The position numbers were made by a program, and so were the translations under genes. From assembly GCA_030248295.1 (NCBI GenBank), contig JASANH010001360.1, positions 1 through 64,000 of the forward strand: DNA of 64,000 nucleotides, written 5' to 3'. The stretch is from Mesodorylaimus sp. YZB2_4 (Eukaryota; Nematoda; Enoplea; Dorylaimida; Dorylaimidae). Below, piece by piece: positions 35,771-47,184 of this stretch. The notes beneath the pieces are model-generated. The model searched no databases. It had not been told where the DNA came from and was given only the letters and a program-made list of their open reading frames with translations. How positions within the stretch are numbered: the stretch's first letter is position 1; each line of letters begins with the position of its first letter.

Positions 35771-36838
35771 TGGCAGGTCTGAATTCGATGGCAACACTGA
35801 TCAAACCGTGTTGTCTGGCGTGGACTGTTTTTGGCTGGGGAGGATGCAAGGCATGAATTGTTATGTACAAGCCAGTATTTGCGGCCATCGTCCAGTTTCC
35901 GAGTCGAGTGCTCGTGCGGGGTTTACATTAGGCCGGTCTCAGTGCTTGTGTCTGTGCCAGGCGCTAGCTAAGAATTGGTCGTCAGCACACGAGTTCACCT
36001 TGTACTTGGCACGGGGGTGAACGGAAATGCCAAGTGTGCATTATGAACAGTCCCGTTCGAGTATTTGGTCTCCTTGAAAGCTATCGGTTGCACAACGAGT
36101 GCCATCATGGCGGACACCACGGCAAAACAAATGACTGGCTTCAGTTTGAACTGAATGCCTAAGTTGTTAGTAAATACAAATGTAGACATGAAAAACCAAA
36201 ATAAAATTGCCTTCTTGAAAGAGAAAGCCAGCAATGAAGCAGAAACTGTGAACGAGCTTGGTAGCATCGCAGAGTAGATCCTGACTTTATTATCGCGGCT
36301 TGGTCTATCCGTCCCTGGCGGACTGGCGATTTCGGAAACAGCACGTTGAAAAATCGTGTCTATCAAGGCACCATCAAATGAATCAGGTCCAGGGACCAAA
36401 CTGATGGCTTAGTAGCTGGATTTGCAGCTTTATAGTTCAGACTCTATTTGTTGACTTCTATTTTGGAGAAGCACAAAATACCACTTGCTGTTCTAGTAGG
36501 TTAGCATGCCAGCAGTCATGATATGATAAGCAAGGCCGTGAGGCAACCAACTCGTTGGTTACCTCGCGGCCTCGCTCATCCCAGATCCCAGCGTGCTGCT
36601 GGGAGAGAGTGGAGTGGCCTTCCTGACTGGAGAACATGCTGTATGTACTCGTAGTAGGTTGAGTGCGTTATGCTAAAGTCACTTCATCACAACGCAAGGG
36701 GGGTTGAGTGGAAGGGGCGCAAGGAGGAATGACTCAAAAAAAGTGAAGAATGTGAGACATATTTCAAATTGTAAAAGCCGTAGTCAGCTGATATTTAAGT
36801 GCTAGGACTCTTGATATTTGATGTCACTGGTCACGAAA
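35771..36838. other. Intergenic; weak hydrophobic open frame
   Basis: A minus-strand frame at 36399-35995 (134 codons) has two or three hydrophobic segments but no recognised family or splice support; I leave it as uncertain. A short palindrome (gaggcaaccaa...ttggttacctc) lies at about 36540-36565. Confidence 0.3.
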
Positions 36839-36989
36839 TTATTACGATTGATGCGCTCATATTTATCGAACCGGTCGCAATTCGTTGTAGTTAAGGGGAC
36901 TCACTGGTCTCCAATGCCTGTCACATTTGGTGTAACCAAAGGATCAATCTTGAGCCCACTTCTTTTCATCAGTCATATCGATTCGTTAG
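36839..36989 (+). mobile_element. LINE reverse-transcriptase fragment
   Basis: About 50 codons read as non-LTR retrotransposon RT: RSYLSNRSQFVVVKG followed by VTFGVTKGSILSPLLFISHI, corresponding to the common GVPQGSxLGPLLF motif block with substitutions. The frame degenerates after HIDSL. A possible further piece (ENTVRKARQDLNLW) lies near 37605-37665. Confidence 0.65.
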
Positions 36990-39527
36990 GGGCCATCCAT
37001 AAAGGGCCTCCAGCAGGAAAACTCGTTTTTTTACTCCTCCCTCCTCTATCCACCTCCAGTCCATTTTGCCTTGACCCTCCCCCCCCCCTAAAAATGGACG
37101 TCCACTTAAGCGGACCCCCCCCCCCCTAAATAGCAAATATTCGTTCTAAAAAAGCATTTCTCCCAGCATCGACAAATCCGCCGAAATGAGGGGCATTGGG
37201 CTTCAGTCTGATCCGGCTGCTGCATCTGCCGGATTAAAAACTTATAATTTTTCGCTCTCTTTGCTTGCAAATAATGTCTAACATACTACATACAATTAAT
37301 AGATCATAATTTTTCTCCCAAATCGGTATTGAATCCCGCTTTAAGTGCAGGTTAGTTCTGCTTAGTATTCGACCGAGGCCGAGGTTGACCACCCTCGACC
37401 TCGAGGAAAAACGGCCGAGGATCGAGGCTCACAAGCAAGATGCCACCAATAAGCTGTTTCCAAGTTTGGACACAAGGCGCACAAGTGTGCCTGCTTCTTG
37501 CACATAAAAAATCAGGGATTGTTCTTCTAGCGTATTATTATATCACTATCTAGGCCTGCTTCGTCCAGATAGCTAGCCTGTTTATTCCTGTGGGTGATTT
37601 GTCCCTTGAAAATACAGTCAGAAAAGCAAGACAAGACTTAAACTTGTGGATCACATTACAAAATAAGTTAGGGGCTGTTAGCAAAAAGCTCGAACCTCGA
37701 ACCAGCCTCGACTATCAACCCCGACCTCGACCTCGAGCTCGGGTCGGTAAAGTTGAGCCTCGACCTCGACAAAAGTCACCCTCAGCCGAGCACTAACTGC
37801 TGACGTTTCGAAGTGGTCATAGACAGTGACAGCGAGAAAACAGGCTTGCAGGAGGGCAGGTTGGAGGGCATAGTGCCAAAGACGTCACCCCGATTCATAT
37901 CTCATTTCTTTGGGATCCACGATTGGGATCCACGCCGATGGCCAGATCAGTCGATGCTGGTACTGCTCAGCATCAACTCTGGCGTCCCAGTGACGGAACA
38001 AATAAATGTTACCCATGCGCCAATGGACCATGGCGAGTGGGGAAAGTATCGATCCATCTTCCTGCCAGGTTCAACTGAACCAGCTTTTGCAGCTGAACCA
38101 TGACCAGAGGACCGAACCAGGATCTAAATGAACCGCAGCTTTCCTGCTGCAGTCAGGATTGACTGGACAAGTTGTAGCAAAGCTCAACAACTTGCTCGAT
38201 TTTAGTGAAGATCAAGGGACACCCACGATAACTCCTAGTTTATGATTGTCCTTTCACTAAAAGCTTTTAACTAATAATTTTTTTTTTTGCGCTGTCAGTC
38301 AGTGTGAAATGATACAAGGCAGCAGGCTGGTCCTGGTTCGGTTCGGTTTGGCCCTAGTACAATCGGCAGGCTCGGCGGCGGTAATCGATCTTAGTATCCT
38401 GGTAAAAACTGGAATATAATAGATCTTACGATTAGCCCCCCAACGAAGAGTCTTTGGATCGACGCTTGATGATTTAAATATTATTAATTTTTTTCTAGAA
38501 CCTTTGAAGTAATGAAAATTTTGCCAATGTTGCGAGATATCTCCCACCAATTTTGTAAAGTGGACGTCCACTTGGTCCTACTCCCCCATCCACTTCCGTC
38601 CACTTTCCGCTTCAAATACGCGCAAAGAATGAAATTGCAAGAAATGATGCCCTTTCGCAATGATATGCTCTTGATATTTTGACTTGTGCGCTTTCATGAT
38701 TGGTTTCTTTGTTGTGCATTGTGTGGAAGTCCGAAATGCTGCGTGACCTTCTAGAAGCGAGGTGGGGATGTACCGCTAGCGTCGTGTGCCGTAATAGTGG
38801 TCGACATGCCTGAAATGGTTGTGGAAGTCGTGATAATCGTGATAGTTTTAGAAATTGCTCCTTTAATTTTTTTCGAGTGCAAGCAAGACTTCCATGGGAT
38901 ACATAATGGAGTAGTCGACAGTCCAGTCCTAAAGACAATGCCTGAGAGCATGTTTCTGGGCTCGTTTCAGTATGTGACATCTGTTTTCAAGAGGAATCCT
39001 AAGCACATGGGCCGAACTCCAATTTACCTGTGTACCTGTTCTGTCTGGAGCATATCAAATAAACGGACTACAATGTCCCATGTCAGCGTTGTGTGTCAGC
39101 TTCTCGTGCAGCGGGCGGCTTATTGATATCGCTTCGCAAGTGACTAAAAATGCGTGCTAAGAAAAACGCGTATCACTTGAAAAAAGGCCCCTCCCCCCAA
39201 ATCATTCATTTGCTCCACAAAATGAAGAGATTGGCCACGAATAGGAAGCAGAGGAACAGTGGCCTAACCATTCTGTGTGTACCTGAATATACTGTTATTC
39301 TTAGCCTTTGAATTCCTGAGATCCAAGTAAGCCAAACTCGCGGTCAGGTATGTGAATCATTTCATGAGTAATGAGCCTCTTCACCCTCGAGTATCCCTTT
39401 CCGTTTGGTGTAATCAAACTGTGACAGTAACAGGAAGAGGAACAGCTGAGAGAATCTGTTGTTCGCTGAAGTTCAAAGCAGGCTGTGCAGGGCGCAAGGT
39501 CCTGTTGGGATCTGTAGGCACTAATTA
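36990..39527. other. Repeat-rich intergenic region
   Basis: Contains C-rich low-complexity runs (37078-37088, 37117-37127), a cctcgacctcgag-type direct repeat cluster (about 37370-37440 and 37690-37765), and two short segments with similar gtggacgtccactt-like words (near 37090 and 38560). No intact gene is supported. Confidence 0.4.
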
Positions 39528-39659
39528 ATCGTCTGCGCACGCTTGCAGAGCTAGACCAGGAAATGACTTGCCAAAATTTGCAAGCAGTGAGTTTATAAAT
39601 GAGATAATGAGTGTAGGTCCCAATACAAGACCTGATGGACCCCAGAGGATCCCTAGAGA
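39528..39659 (-). mobile_element. LINE reverse-transcriptase fragment
   Basis: The minus strand encodes GILWGPSGLVLGPTLIISFI ... ACADD, matching the order of RT motif 4 (GxPQGSxLGP) and the catalytic (Y/F)xDD of non-LTR elements, with a degraded first Asp context. It is an isolated remnant, opposite in orientation to the one at 36839. Confidence 0.6.
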
Positions 39660-40780
39660 GATGTGCCGCATGAGTGTGTGGAGTCGCATGAGTGCACACG
39701 CGCGTTTGGCTTCCAATAAAACTGAACTAGTGGCTCAAAGGCTAAACAAGAGGTAGCGGGTCGCGTGGGGGCGACTGTTGGTTTGAGCAGCTGTGTAGTC
39801 AACGATGCTACGAATACATATAGTGAACCGCATCTATGAGCCAAAATTCGAGATTCACAAAATCGTTTTTATAATTGTAGCACAAGCGTAGCGAAATCAC
39901 CGCGATGACAAGCACCTAACAGCTGAGTATAGTTAAATCGCTCTTATTAAACGGCTGTTTATTTGAGTTTCAGATAGAGAGGATGCATCAGAACAACCAC
40001 AAAGATTGGACATATACAGGTTTCGACTTGGTGAAAGCTCTACCGCTTTTCTGTGATTCTTGATTAACCGTTACCGCGTGCCAAATAATCAATTACGTTC
40101 AGAAGAGCTGGTATTGAAGACCGTCAGCGCGCACAAGTCGCCCACAGGGTGTTAAGGTCATGGCTTAACGTTGCCACCGGCTCATCAAAAACTTTCAGTT
40201 GGATGAATCTCCAAAGAAATCTTGGCACGTGACTCCCAGGTTTTCGAAGGCGCCAATGCCTTTTCTGATAATCATTAGTATGGTCCCAACCATACCCGCC
40301 CAAACGTGTCATGTGCGTCGTTTTGACTGCATTGAATTTCCGACGAACTGTCAGAAATCACTTTGCATTACCACCGCACCGCGCGTTTCTTTCCTTCATT
40401 CACACAAGAACTGTTCCTCTTTTGCTTCTTTAGTATAGTAAGAGGATTCTTATGGATAAGGCTGGGGAAACTTCTGCTGAAGCCACCTTCTGTTACTCAG
40501 CCTGGCAAATAGAGGAGCATAATGGGAAAAACAATGGGGCTTGCTAGAACAAAAAAGGATTGTGGATCGCTAAAAACCACTCTTTTTAAATAGTGCTGCC
40601 GCCATGCCAAATATTGTTTTAAAACCGTAGAAATTGCCATGCCACTACTGTGTATCAAGAACACTTGATTAGTGATCGCAATCATGTTTGATTTGTTCCA
40701 CCGGACTGAACATGCGTTTAGCTGAGTAGAATTGTTGTATGGACCGCTCACTCGCACCGCGATGCATGTACCCACGAAGC
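39660..40780. other. Intergenic, nothing identified
   Basis: No feature supported upstream of the Gypsy remnant. I do not see the missing protease or RT palm domains here. Confidence 0.4.
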
Positions 40781-41521
40781 AATGCCTTTCGCCTTCAGAA
40801 AAAGAAAGTGCCTTTCGTGTGGACTGAAGAATGCTCCCGATATTTCGTCATCCTTCGCGACACCTTGCTCTCAGAACCTATTTTGTGACTCCCTGATTTC
40901 AAGTTACCATTTGCACTCAGCACGGATGCATCAGGAAATGGTTTGGGCGCGGTTTTGGAACGATACCATCCAGAAGAACCTAACACCCGGTGGGTAGTCG
41001 CATACGCTTCGAGAGTTCTAATCCCAGAGAATCTAATCTAATCTAATCCCATGAGAAGAACTACAGTGCCACAGATCGGGAAGCTCTGGCTGTCTTTTTC
41101 GGAATCAAGAAGTTTCGCACTTATCTGTTCGGCCGATATTTCACAGTGTACACTGATCATCGTGCATTGACTTCTTGGCATACGACAAAGGAGTTCGAAG
41201 ATCGTCCACGATGGGGTCGTTACATTGAACGCTTGCAAGGCTATGATTTTGAAGTCGTTTATCGACCGGGTCATCAAAACTGTCATGCCGACGCCTTATC
41301 TCGTCTTACGATTGACCGCCCGTCTTCAAGTACTTATCATATCGAAAGCTTTCCGGATAGTGTTCATGCCAGAGTGGCGCCTTTAGACTTGGTACCAGTC
41401 GTGGAGGAGAGTGACATAGGACTAGAAGTTAGAGCATCTGACTACGAACTTGCCTTCTTGGATGACGCGTTTTTGAAGCAAGAACATCGTTTTGACGTTT
41501 CTACAAATCGTATCATCACGT
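40781..41521 (+). mobile_element. Ty3/Gypsy pol remnant, RT-thumb and RNase H part
   Basis: Reads VPFVWTEECSRYFVILRDTL (start of the RT/RNase H connection), STDASGNGLGAVLERYHPEE in a shifted frame, then TDREALAVFFGIKKFRTYLF and VYTDHRALTSW, ending QGYDFEVVYRPGHQNCHADA, the classic Ty3 RNase H end. Frame changes and a small aatct tandem expansion (41032-41048) disrupt it. The 5' part of the element (gag, protease, RT palm) is missing. The frame is interrupted after 41521 by a nested LTR element and resumes at 42155. Confidence 0.85.
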
Positions 41522-42154
41522 TGTAACCCTCGTGCCTGGTAGGCCATGGCGAGTGGGAGAGAGTAATCGATACTCTCCCCTGGCTGGGAAACGTCAACCC
41601 CTCGGGTTGATGTTTCAGCCGTAGGTATAGTCGCAAGACTATCCTGCTCCAGTCGGAGTGTTTGTCCCGCCGACTTCGGTCGGCCGCCTCCCTCCTACGC
41701 CTGCCAGGCTTGGTTACATTGGCGTCACGAACCTTGGGGCCATCCATTGTGGTGTAAGTCCCCGTCGAACCGCTGGGTGCGCCCATGTTCGTCATGGTCT
41801 AGGGCGTCTAGTACAGACACCTAGGCCTAGGTTAGCCACCGAGGAGCGGGTACCGTCCGCATTGCGAAGGCAGTGTAGGGTCGGCCCTCGGGAGAGGGGG
41901 GGGTCTTCCTTCCGGGAAGAGCGACGGGGTCGTCGCTTCTTCTGTCGATGGGAGGAATGTAACCCTCGTGCCTGGTAGGCCATGGCGAGTGGGAGAGAGT
42001 AATCGATACTCTCCCCTGGCTGGGAAACGTCAACCCCTCGGGTTGATGTTTCAGCCGTAGCTATAGTCGCAAGACTATCCTGCTCCAGTCGGAGTTTTTG
42101 TCCCGCCGACTTCGGTCGGCCGCCTCCCTCCTACGCCTGCCAGGCTTGGTTACA
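41522..42154 (+). mobile_element. Complete miniature LTR retrotransposon (TRIM)
   Basis: Two almost identical 197-bp direct repeats (41522-41718 and 41958-42154), each starting TGTAACC and ending GGTTACA, flank a 239-bp non-coding core. Right after the first LTR, from 41720, tggcgtcacgaacc begins with TGG like a tRNA primer-binding site. Right before the second LTR is the purine run gggaggaa (41950-41957), a polypurine tract. ACGT occurs on both sides (41518-41521 and 42155-42158) as a 4-bp target duplication, and the host pol frame continues across if one ACGT is kept. Only a few substitutions separate the LTRs, so insertion was recent. The core encodes nothing, so the element must have used proteins from another element. 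Confidence 0.88.
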
Positions 42155-43822
42155 ACGTTTTTGGAGAAGGGAGAAAAAGGGAAGAGAGATACTGAGATGA
42201 AAAAGTTTGCTGGATCGTATTTTCTGCAAGATGGGCCTGGTTCAGTCTTGCGTTTTCGTTTCACACATCGTCGACGTGGCCGCGTGATTGAGGGTTCGGC
42301 CATTGCTCTGCCTGCTAGCTTGCAACAGGAGGTCTTGGCAGCATTCCACAACGATCCATTGGCGGACACATGGGAGAAGATCGTACTTACTCACGTCTGG
42401 AAGACAGAGTGTATTGCCCTTCAATGCTTGAAGATATACACCCATATTGCAAGTCGTGCCTAATCTGTGCTCGTAGAAAGCAACCTCATCGCTGAGGTAA
42501 AGCTCCTTTGGTCTCCATATCCGTTGGTGCTCCGTTCGAGCGTGTCAGCATGGACATAGTCGGTCCTGTGAAGACATCACTATTGGGAAATGCGTACATT
42601 CTTGTCCTCATCGACGCGTTTACAAAATGGCTAGAGGCTTTCGCAATGGCAGATATGCGCGCAGAGACAGTAGCTCGTATCTTTGTGGAACACATTGTAT
42701 TGGATGCCCGCGTTCAATCTTGACCGACCTGGGTTTGCAGTTTACGTCGGACCTGATGAAGAACATAACGATATGTCGATTTTTGAATATACTGCCTATC
42801 ATCCTCAATGTGACGGACAAGTGGAACCATATAATAAAGTGTTGATCGACTGCATCGCCGTCTACACGAGTGCTCATCAAGAAGACTGGGACGTGTTCTT
42901 CCTTTTGCTTTGTTCGCATTTCGCACCAGCGTGCATTCGTCGACTGGGTATTCGCCAGCTCAACTCGTGTATTGTCGTGATTTGTCGTTTCCTATTGACC
43001 GTGTCTTTGGATTGGACGGGACTCAACAGTTTTTGCACATCGATTACGAGACGCAGTTGAAGCAGCAGTTGACGGACGCATGTAGGATTGTAAGAGAAGA
43101 AATCGCAAAGTCACAACAAGCTCAAGCCCAGCAGTATAACAAATCAGTTCATCGAATACCATTCAAGGTCGGATCATTGGTGATTGTCAAGAGAAACTCA
43201 GCGCCGAGAGGCTTGTCGACAAGGTTGCTGGATCGATTCTTGGGGCCTTAGAGGATTCTTGCACTGCCTTCGCCTGTAACCGCGTGCATTCGTCCTCTAC
43301 TTCAGCCTGGATCGGATAAGTTGGTTCACCTAAGCCAATTGCTGTTGTTTCGTGGAGACGTGTCTGGTCGAGTACAGGCACCTAGTGGCGCTGCTTCAGC
43401 ATCAAGACAGGATGCGCTCACGGATCATGAGACTAGCGTTTTGAGCGATCAAGACGAATGGGTAGATGTTGGAGGAGAGGAAGGAGGCATTAGGCATTTC
43501 TACACCTGGTGGGTTGACAGCCTTTCCTCCTGTTTCGTTAGTTTAGGCGAAGATGAGACATGTTCCACGGTGGCCTGCTCGTGTTCTGCCAGACTCGGAA
43601 GCTTTGGGGCCGAAGCCGCGTACAAGAGGACCATGGGTTTTGGTATATCTTTTCAATGATCGGAATCGACAGGCGTATGTGCATCAGAGTGATGTCGAGG
43701 AATATTTCGCCAACAGGGACAAGCACTCGTCGAGGAAATCGAATATCCTCGTGGCTATGGCTGAGTTGGAGCAGTTCGCAGAGTCTCAAGCGCGCAATGC
43801 AGTATCGGAGGCTTTGGAGTAA
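42155..43822 (+). mobile_element. Ty3/Gypsy pol remnant, integrase part
   Basis: It continues the pol frame after the nested element. A zinc-finger-like segment near 42380-42470 ends in SCLICARRK. The integrase core begins FERVSMDIVGPVKTS and includes LIDAFTKWLEAF; the second Asp region (near 42715) and the YHPQCDGQVEPYNK motif lie in another frame. SSTGYSPAQLVYCRDLSFP follows, then a C-terminal domain. Several frameshifts break it near 42450, 42710, 42900 and 43250. A last open segment up to 43822 (QSDVEEYFANRDK...) may be the C-terminal end. It is non-functional. Confidence 0.8.
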
Positions 43823-44249
43823 GCCTTAGTCCATTTGGCGGCTCGCATCTCGTTTTTTTGTCTTTTGGTTTTTCTTTCTTGGTTTACTAACGCATTATTT
43901 TCCTTTGCAGGCAACTTTTTTCTCTGAAGTGCGAGTCTTTGGCGTTGTGTCGTTGGTGACACCTGGAAGGCGCCACGTACGGTATAAGCCCTCAGCATCG
44001 GTCAGTGGTTCTGGTCTCTGTTCGAGTGCGACGACAGTCTGGTATGGTATCTCGTCGCCGACTGACCTGGATGTCACGCCTGATGGGCGACTCTCTTGAT
44101 TCGATAGCGGTCAACCATCACGTGATCGTTGTCAGTCACCGTGCCGCGTCATCGTGGGTGATCGTTGTGATTTGGTGATATTGGTTTTTCCTTTTTCTTT
44201 CTGTCCCAATTCGGAGCACCCTGGTGTGTGCTCATGTGGGGAGGGGCAA

Positions 44250-44440
44250 TGTAGAGGTATTGACTAACCTGGACTGGTTCTTGATTTGCATTGATACTAA
44301 CCTGCTGTTTCGTGCCTCGCCTGGGTGTGCCTGTGGTGGCCCTCTCATAATCATGGTAGTCGAGTCGCCTTAGTAAGCGGTTGCTTGCATATCGCGTCCC
44401 GGGTCGCCCCTCTATCGCGTGGCAGGGCGGCCACTTCACA
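44250..44440 (+). repeat. Candidate 3' LTR of the Gypsy remnant
   Basis: A purine run (gtggggaggggcaa) ends at 44249 and is followed by TGTAGAGG; the segment could end at ...cttcaca (44440). The position downstream of integrase fits a 3' LTR, but no 5' copy is present to confirm it. Confidence 0.3.
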
Positions 44441-46207
44441 AGCACTGGAAGAAAGAAAAAAGTCTGGGAGTCTGGGAGTCTGAGATTCCTGCCTTGACTC
44501 CAGCTTTGGCATCAGAATCCTTTTTTGGTGACGACGTGCTTAAAAAATCGAAAGTATCTGGCAATCGTGATGGACGCTCAACTCTGGACCCAAAGAAGCT
44601 CAAAAAGGTAAAAAAGTGCATCCGAAAGAAAGTTGGGAATTCGGAAACCGAGTTTGAATCCTTATTGGACCGTGGCCATCAAGTCTCTTCATAAGCGATG
44701 TAAGAAACTTAGAAGCGGGCCTGTAGAACAAGCTACATGTACTTCAAGCGAGCTGCAAAGGTTTACGCAGGAGGATGTTGGGGACATATTTGTGTCAGCT
44801 TTCGACTGTAACCTTTTGTGGTCGATATTGAATTGATGAATTGATGGCTTTGATGAATCTCTACCAAACTTGTCAGCTTACATAGCAAAATAAGTAAAGA
44901 AGCTACAAGCTCATCGAAATTTATTGAAAGCAGATAGGCCTCATGCTTAGGCGATAAATGATTCAAAATGGGACTTTTTAGAGTGGATTTCCAAACCCAC
45001 TAAAACCTCAGTTTTTTACGCTCAGTGGCCGAGAACCACCCGAGTCACTCTTCAGCTGGGAGCAGTGACAAAACTGGCAATCTCTGGGAAGATGCTACCC
45101 AGGAGCGCGGGACGTTTTATGCTAGAACCCCAAACTAGCTCACCACCAGTTGTATGTGACCAGGTGGCTCCATTAACAATTTTGTGCTCAAGAAGGCAAT
45201 ACCTGCTCAAATGTCAAACATCGTGAGAGCGGGTTTTAGTGATCACCCCTCGCTGGTTATCGATCCGTTAACCCTCTTACAGCCCTCCTTCTCACACCGC
45301 TGCGCGAGCGAGCGACAAAGGACAGGTCACCGCACCCCTCAACCACCTTACAGCATACACTGTACTGCTTCCGGCCTCTGCCGAAATTTCGACTGTGAGA
45401 CGTTTCCAGCACTGTGTCTGGTGGGGGAAACGACTTACTGAGACATGCGACGTTTCCTCACTGAGACGATTCCCCCACCATCAGTTTTGAGAAACTGCGG
45501 CTATTCACATTTTGAGCCTCTTATGGGAATAGATACTCATGCACAAATCTTCATTGCTTATCCTAGAAGGCATGAAATATGCCTCAAATACTCCACGATT
45601 TTGTGGAATCATAATTCGACTGCCATGCTCCAAGCCATGTTGTGATAGTAGCCTAAAATGCTTGCTTCGCGTTTGCTCTTCGGACTACGCTCGCCTGGTT
45701 CAAGGACAAAGAAAACGAGCCTAATGTATCGTAAATGAGAAAACTTCTTTGCCAAAATCTGCAGCTATCGTACTGCAGAATTCACCCAAGTCTCGCCGCC
45801 TAAATTTATGTCTTCTGTTTTTTCCCGATTCACAGTGAGGTAGTTCTACATTTGGTTTTGAAACATGCTTTATTGGCACAGAAAAACTGGTCTGGTCTTA
45901 CATACACTCGTATTGGCAGCGTGTACTCTTCTGCAATAAGTTGGGAGTTCAAAAAATTTGTAGCCTGAATACCTTGAACGTTGAGCTGCAGCGCCAAACT
46001 TGTACTTTACACTGCCCCTCACCCTCAAAGCCAAGCCACCAAACATCAAAACTCCATAACACTCCCTCTACAAAACATAACGCCTCTTTCCACCGACAGG
46101 CCCCCCCCCCCCCCCCCCCCTATCATCCTGCCACACACATCCTATCACACAAGTGCTGCCTTTTGCGACCCAAGTCGTCGTACCTACCTGCATATCAGGA
46201 GAAAATT
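44441..46207. other. Intergenic, repeat-rich
   Basis: A Lys-rich open frame at 44419-44694 (DPKKLKKVKKCIRKKV) has no recognised family. A short inverted copy of the G-rich repeat lies at 45416-45476. A C homopolymer of about 20 nt occurs near 46100. Confidence 0.35.
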
Positions 46208-46355
46208 GGTGGGGAAACGGTGGGGGACGCAACACGGTGGGGGAATCGTCACAGTGGGGGAAGCGTCGCATGTCTCAGTGAGTCGATTCCCCCACCAGAC
46301 GAGGTGGAGGAAACGACACAGTGGGGGAAACGACCAAGCGGGGGAATTGTCACGG
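46208..46355 (+). repeat. G-rich dispersed repeat, copy 1
   Basis: Composed of repeating gtgggggaaacg / gtgggggaatcg / gtggaggaaacg units. About 110 bp align with 47015-47125 at roughly 90% identity, including cgtcgcatgtctca and gagtcgattcc. Confidence 0.75.
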
Positions 46356-47014
46356 GACCGAAATTTCCCAACCCTCGCGCACATCGAGGAGCAGACAATG
46401 TGGAAAGCCCACATTGGTGCCGTAACGGCGGCTGGCGCTGGCTAGCGGTCATTGGCGAGTGGCGACCGCTACCGCGAGAAGTGACTGGCGTTGACAGTTT
46501 TATTGTGTGTACTGTATCTCGCATTTTGTTTACATGTTCATGCCCGTTAGCCCATTGGTGACGCTTGGGACCATGATTAAATCTATCTACAGTATCTATG
46601 AGCGTCTTGTCCGAGTGTGTCCTGCACCAGAACCGACTTTATGAAGGTAACGAACAAGAAAGGCACCCTCTCGACTGGCGTTACTTATTAGTCTCTGCAG
46701 ATGCACCATGCGGCCTGCCTAACCCGATACTGGCTGCTCTTCTCGCATAGATCATTTCTCGAAAAAAGCACTGTCTTTTCAAAAGTGGCTAAGGAAATAC
46801 GGCAGACGTTGCTGCTTTCGTGTTTCTGGTTTCGCGAAAAAAAATTATAGTAGGAGAGAACCACTGTCGCCAACTGACCTCCGACAGTGGCTCGCCGCTT
46901 TATGGGTACTCGTAAATGTAACACGCGTCTATCACTACCAGACGGCCGCTAGGGTGATGCTGCTCAGCAAAGCTCCAGCGGACTCCGACTCCTAAAATCT
47001 TTGGCCCGCCTAAT
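46356..47014. other. Spacer between repeat copies
   Basis: No gene or other structure recognised. Confidence 0.4.
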
Positions 47015-47125
47015 GGTGGGGGAAACGGTGGGGGACGCAACACGGTGGGGGAATCGTCACAGTGGAGGAAACGTCGCATGTCTCAATGAGTCGATTCCTT
47101 CACCAGACGATGTGGAGGAATCGAC
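47015..47125 (+). repeat. G-rich dispersed repeat, copy 2
   Basis: The second copy of the family at 46208-46355, in direct orientation. A perfect 17-bp hairpin follows immediately (47147-47184). Confidence 0.75.
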
Positions 47126-47146
47126 TCATTCACACGACGACACGAC

Positions 47147-47184
47147 GCTGTTCATGAGTCGATATTCATCGACTCATGAACAGC
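47147..47184. repeat. Perfect 17-bp inverted repeat with 4-nt loop
   Basis: gctgttcatgagtcgat (47147-47163) is the exact reverse complement of 47168-47184, separated by attc. The cgactcat core also occurs at 47130-47138, in the tail of the G-rich repeat. Confidence 0.85.

Noticed and set aside
41522-42154. Two tandem MITEs with terminal inverted repeats
   Set aside because: The TGTAACC/GGTTACA ends look like inverted repeats, but identical 197-bp direct copies, a primer-binding site, a polypurine tract and one outer 4-bp duplication fit an LTR element.
44419-44836. Lys-rich frame as a possible DNA-binding (BEN-like) protein
   Set aside because: The similarity is only compositional; I cannot support a domain assignment.
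46090-46130. CRISPR-like or satellite array near the C homopolymer
   Set aside because: Only low-complexity poly-C and irregular G-rich units; no regular spacers, and the host is eukaryotic.
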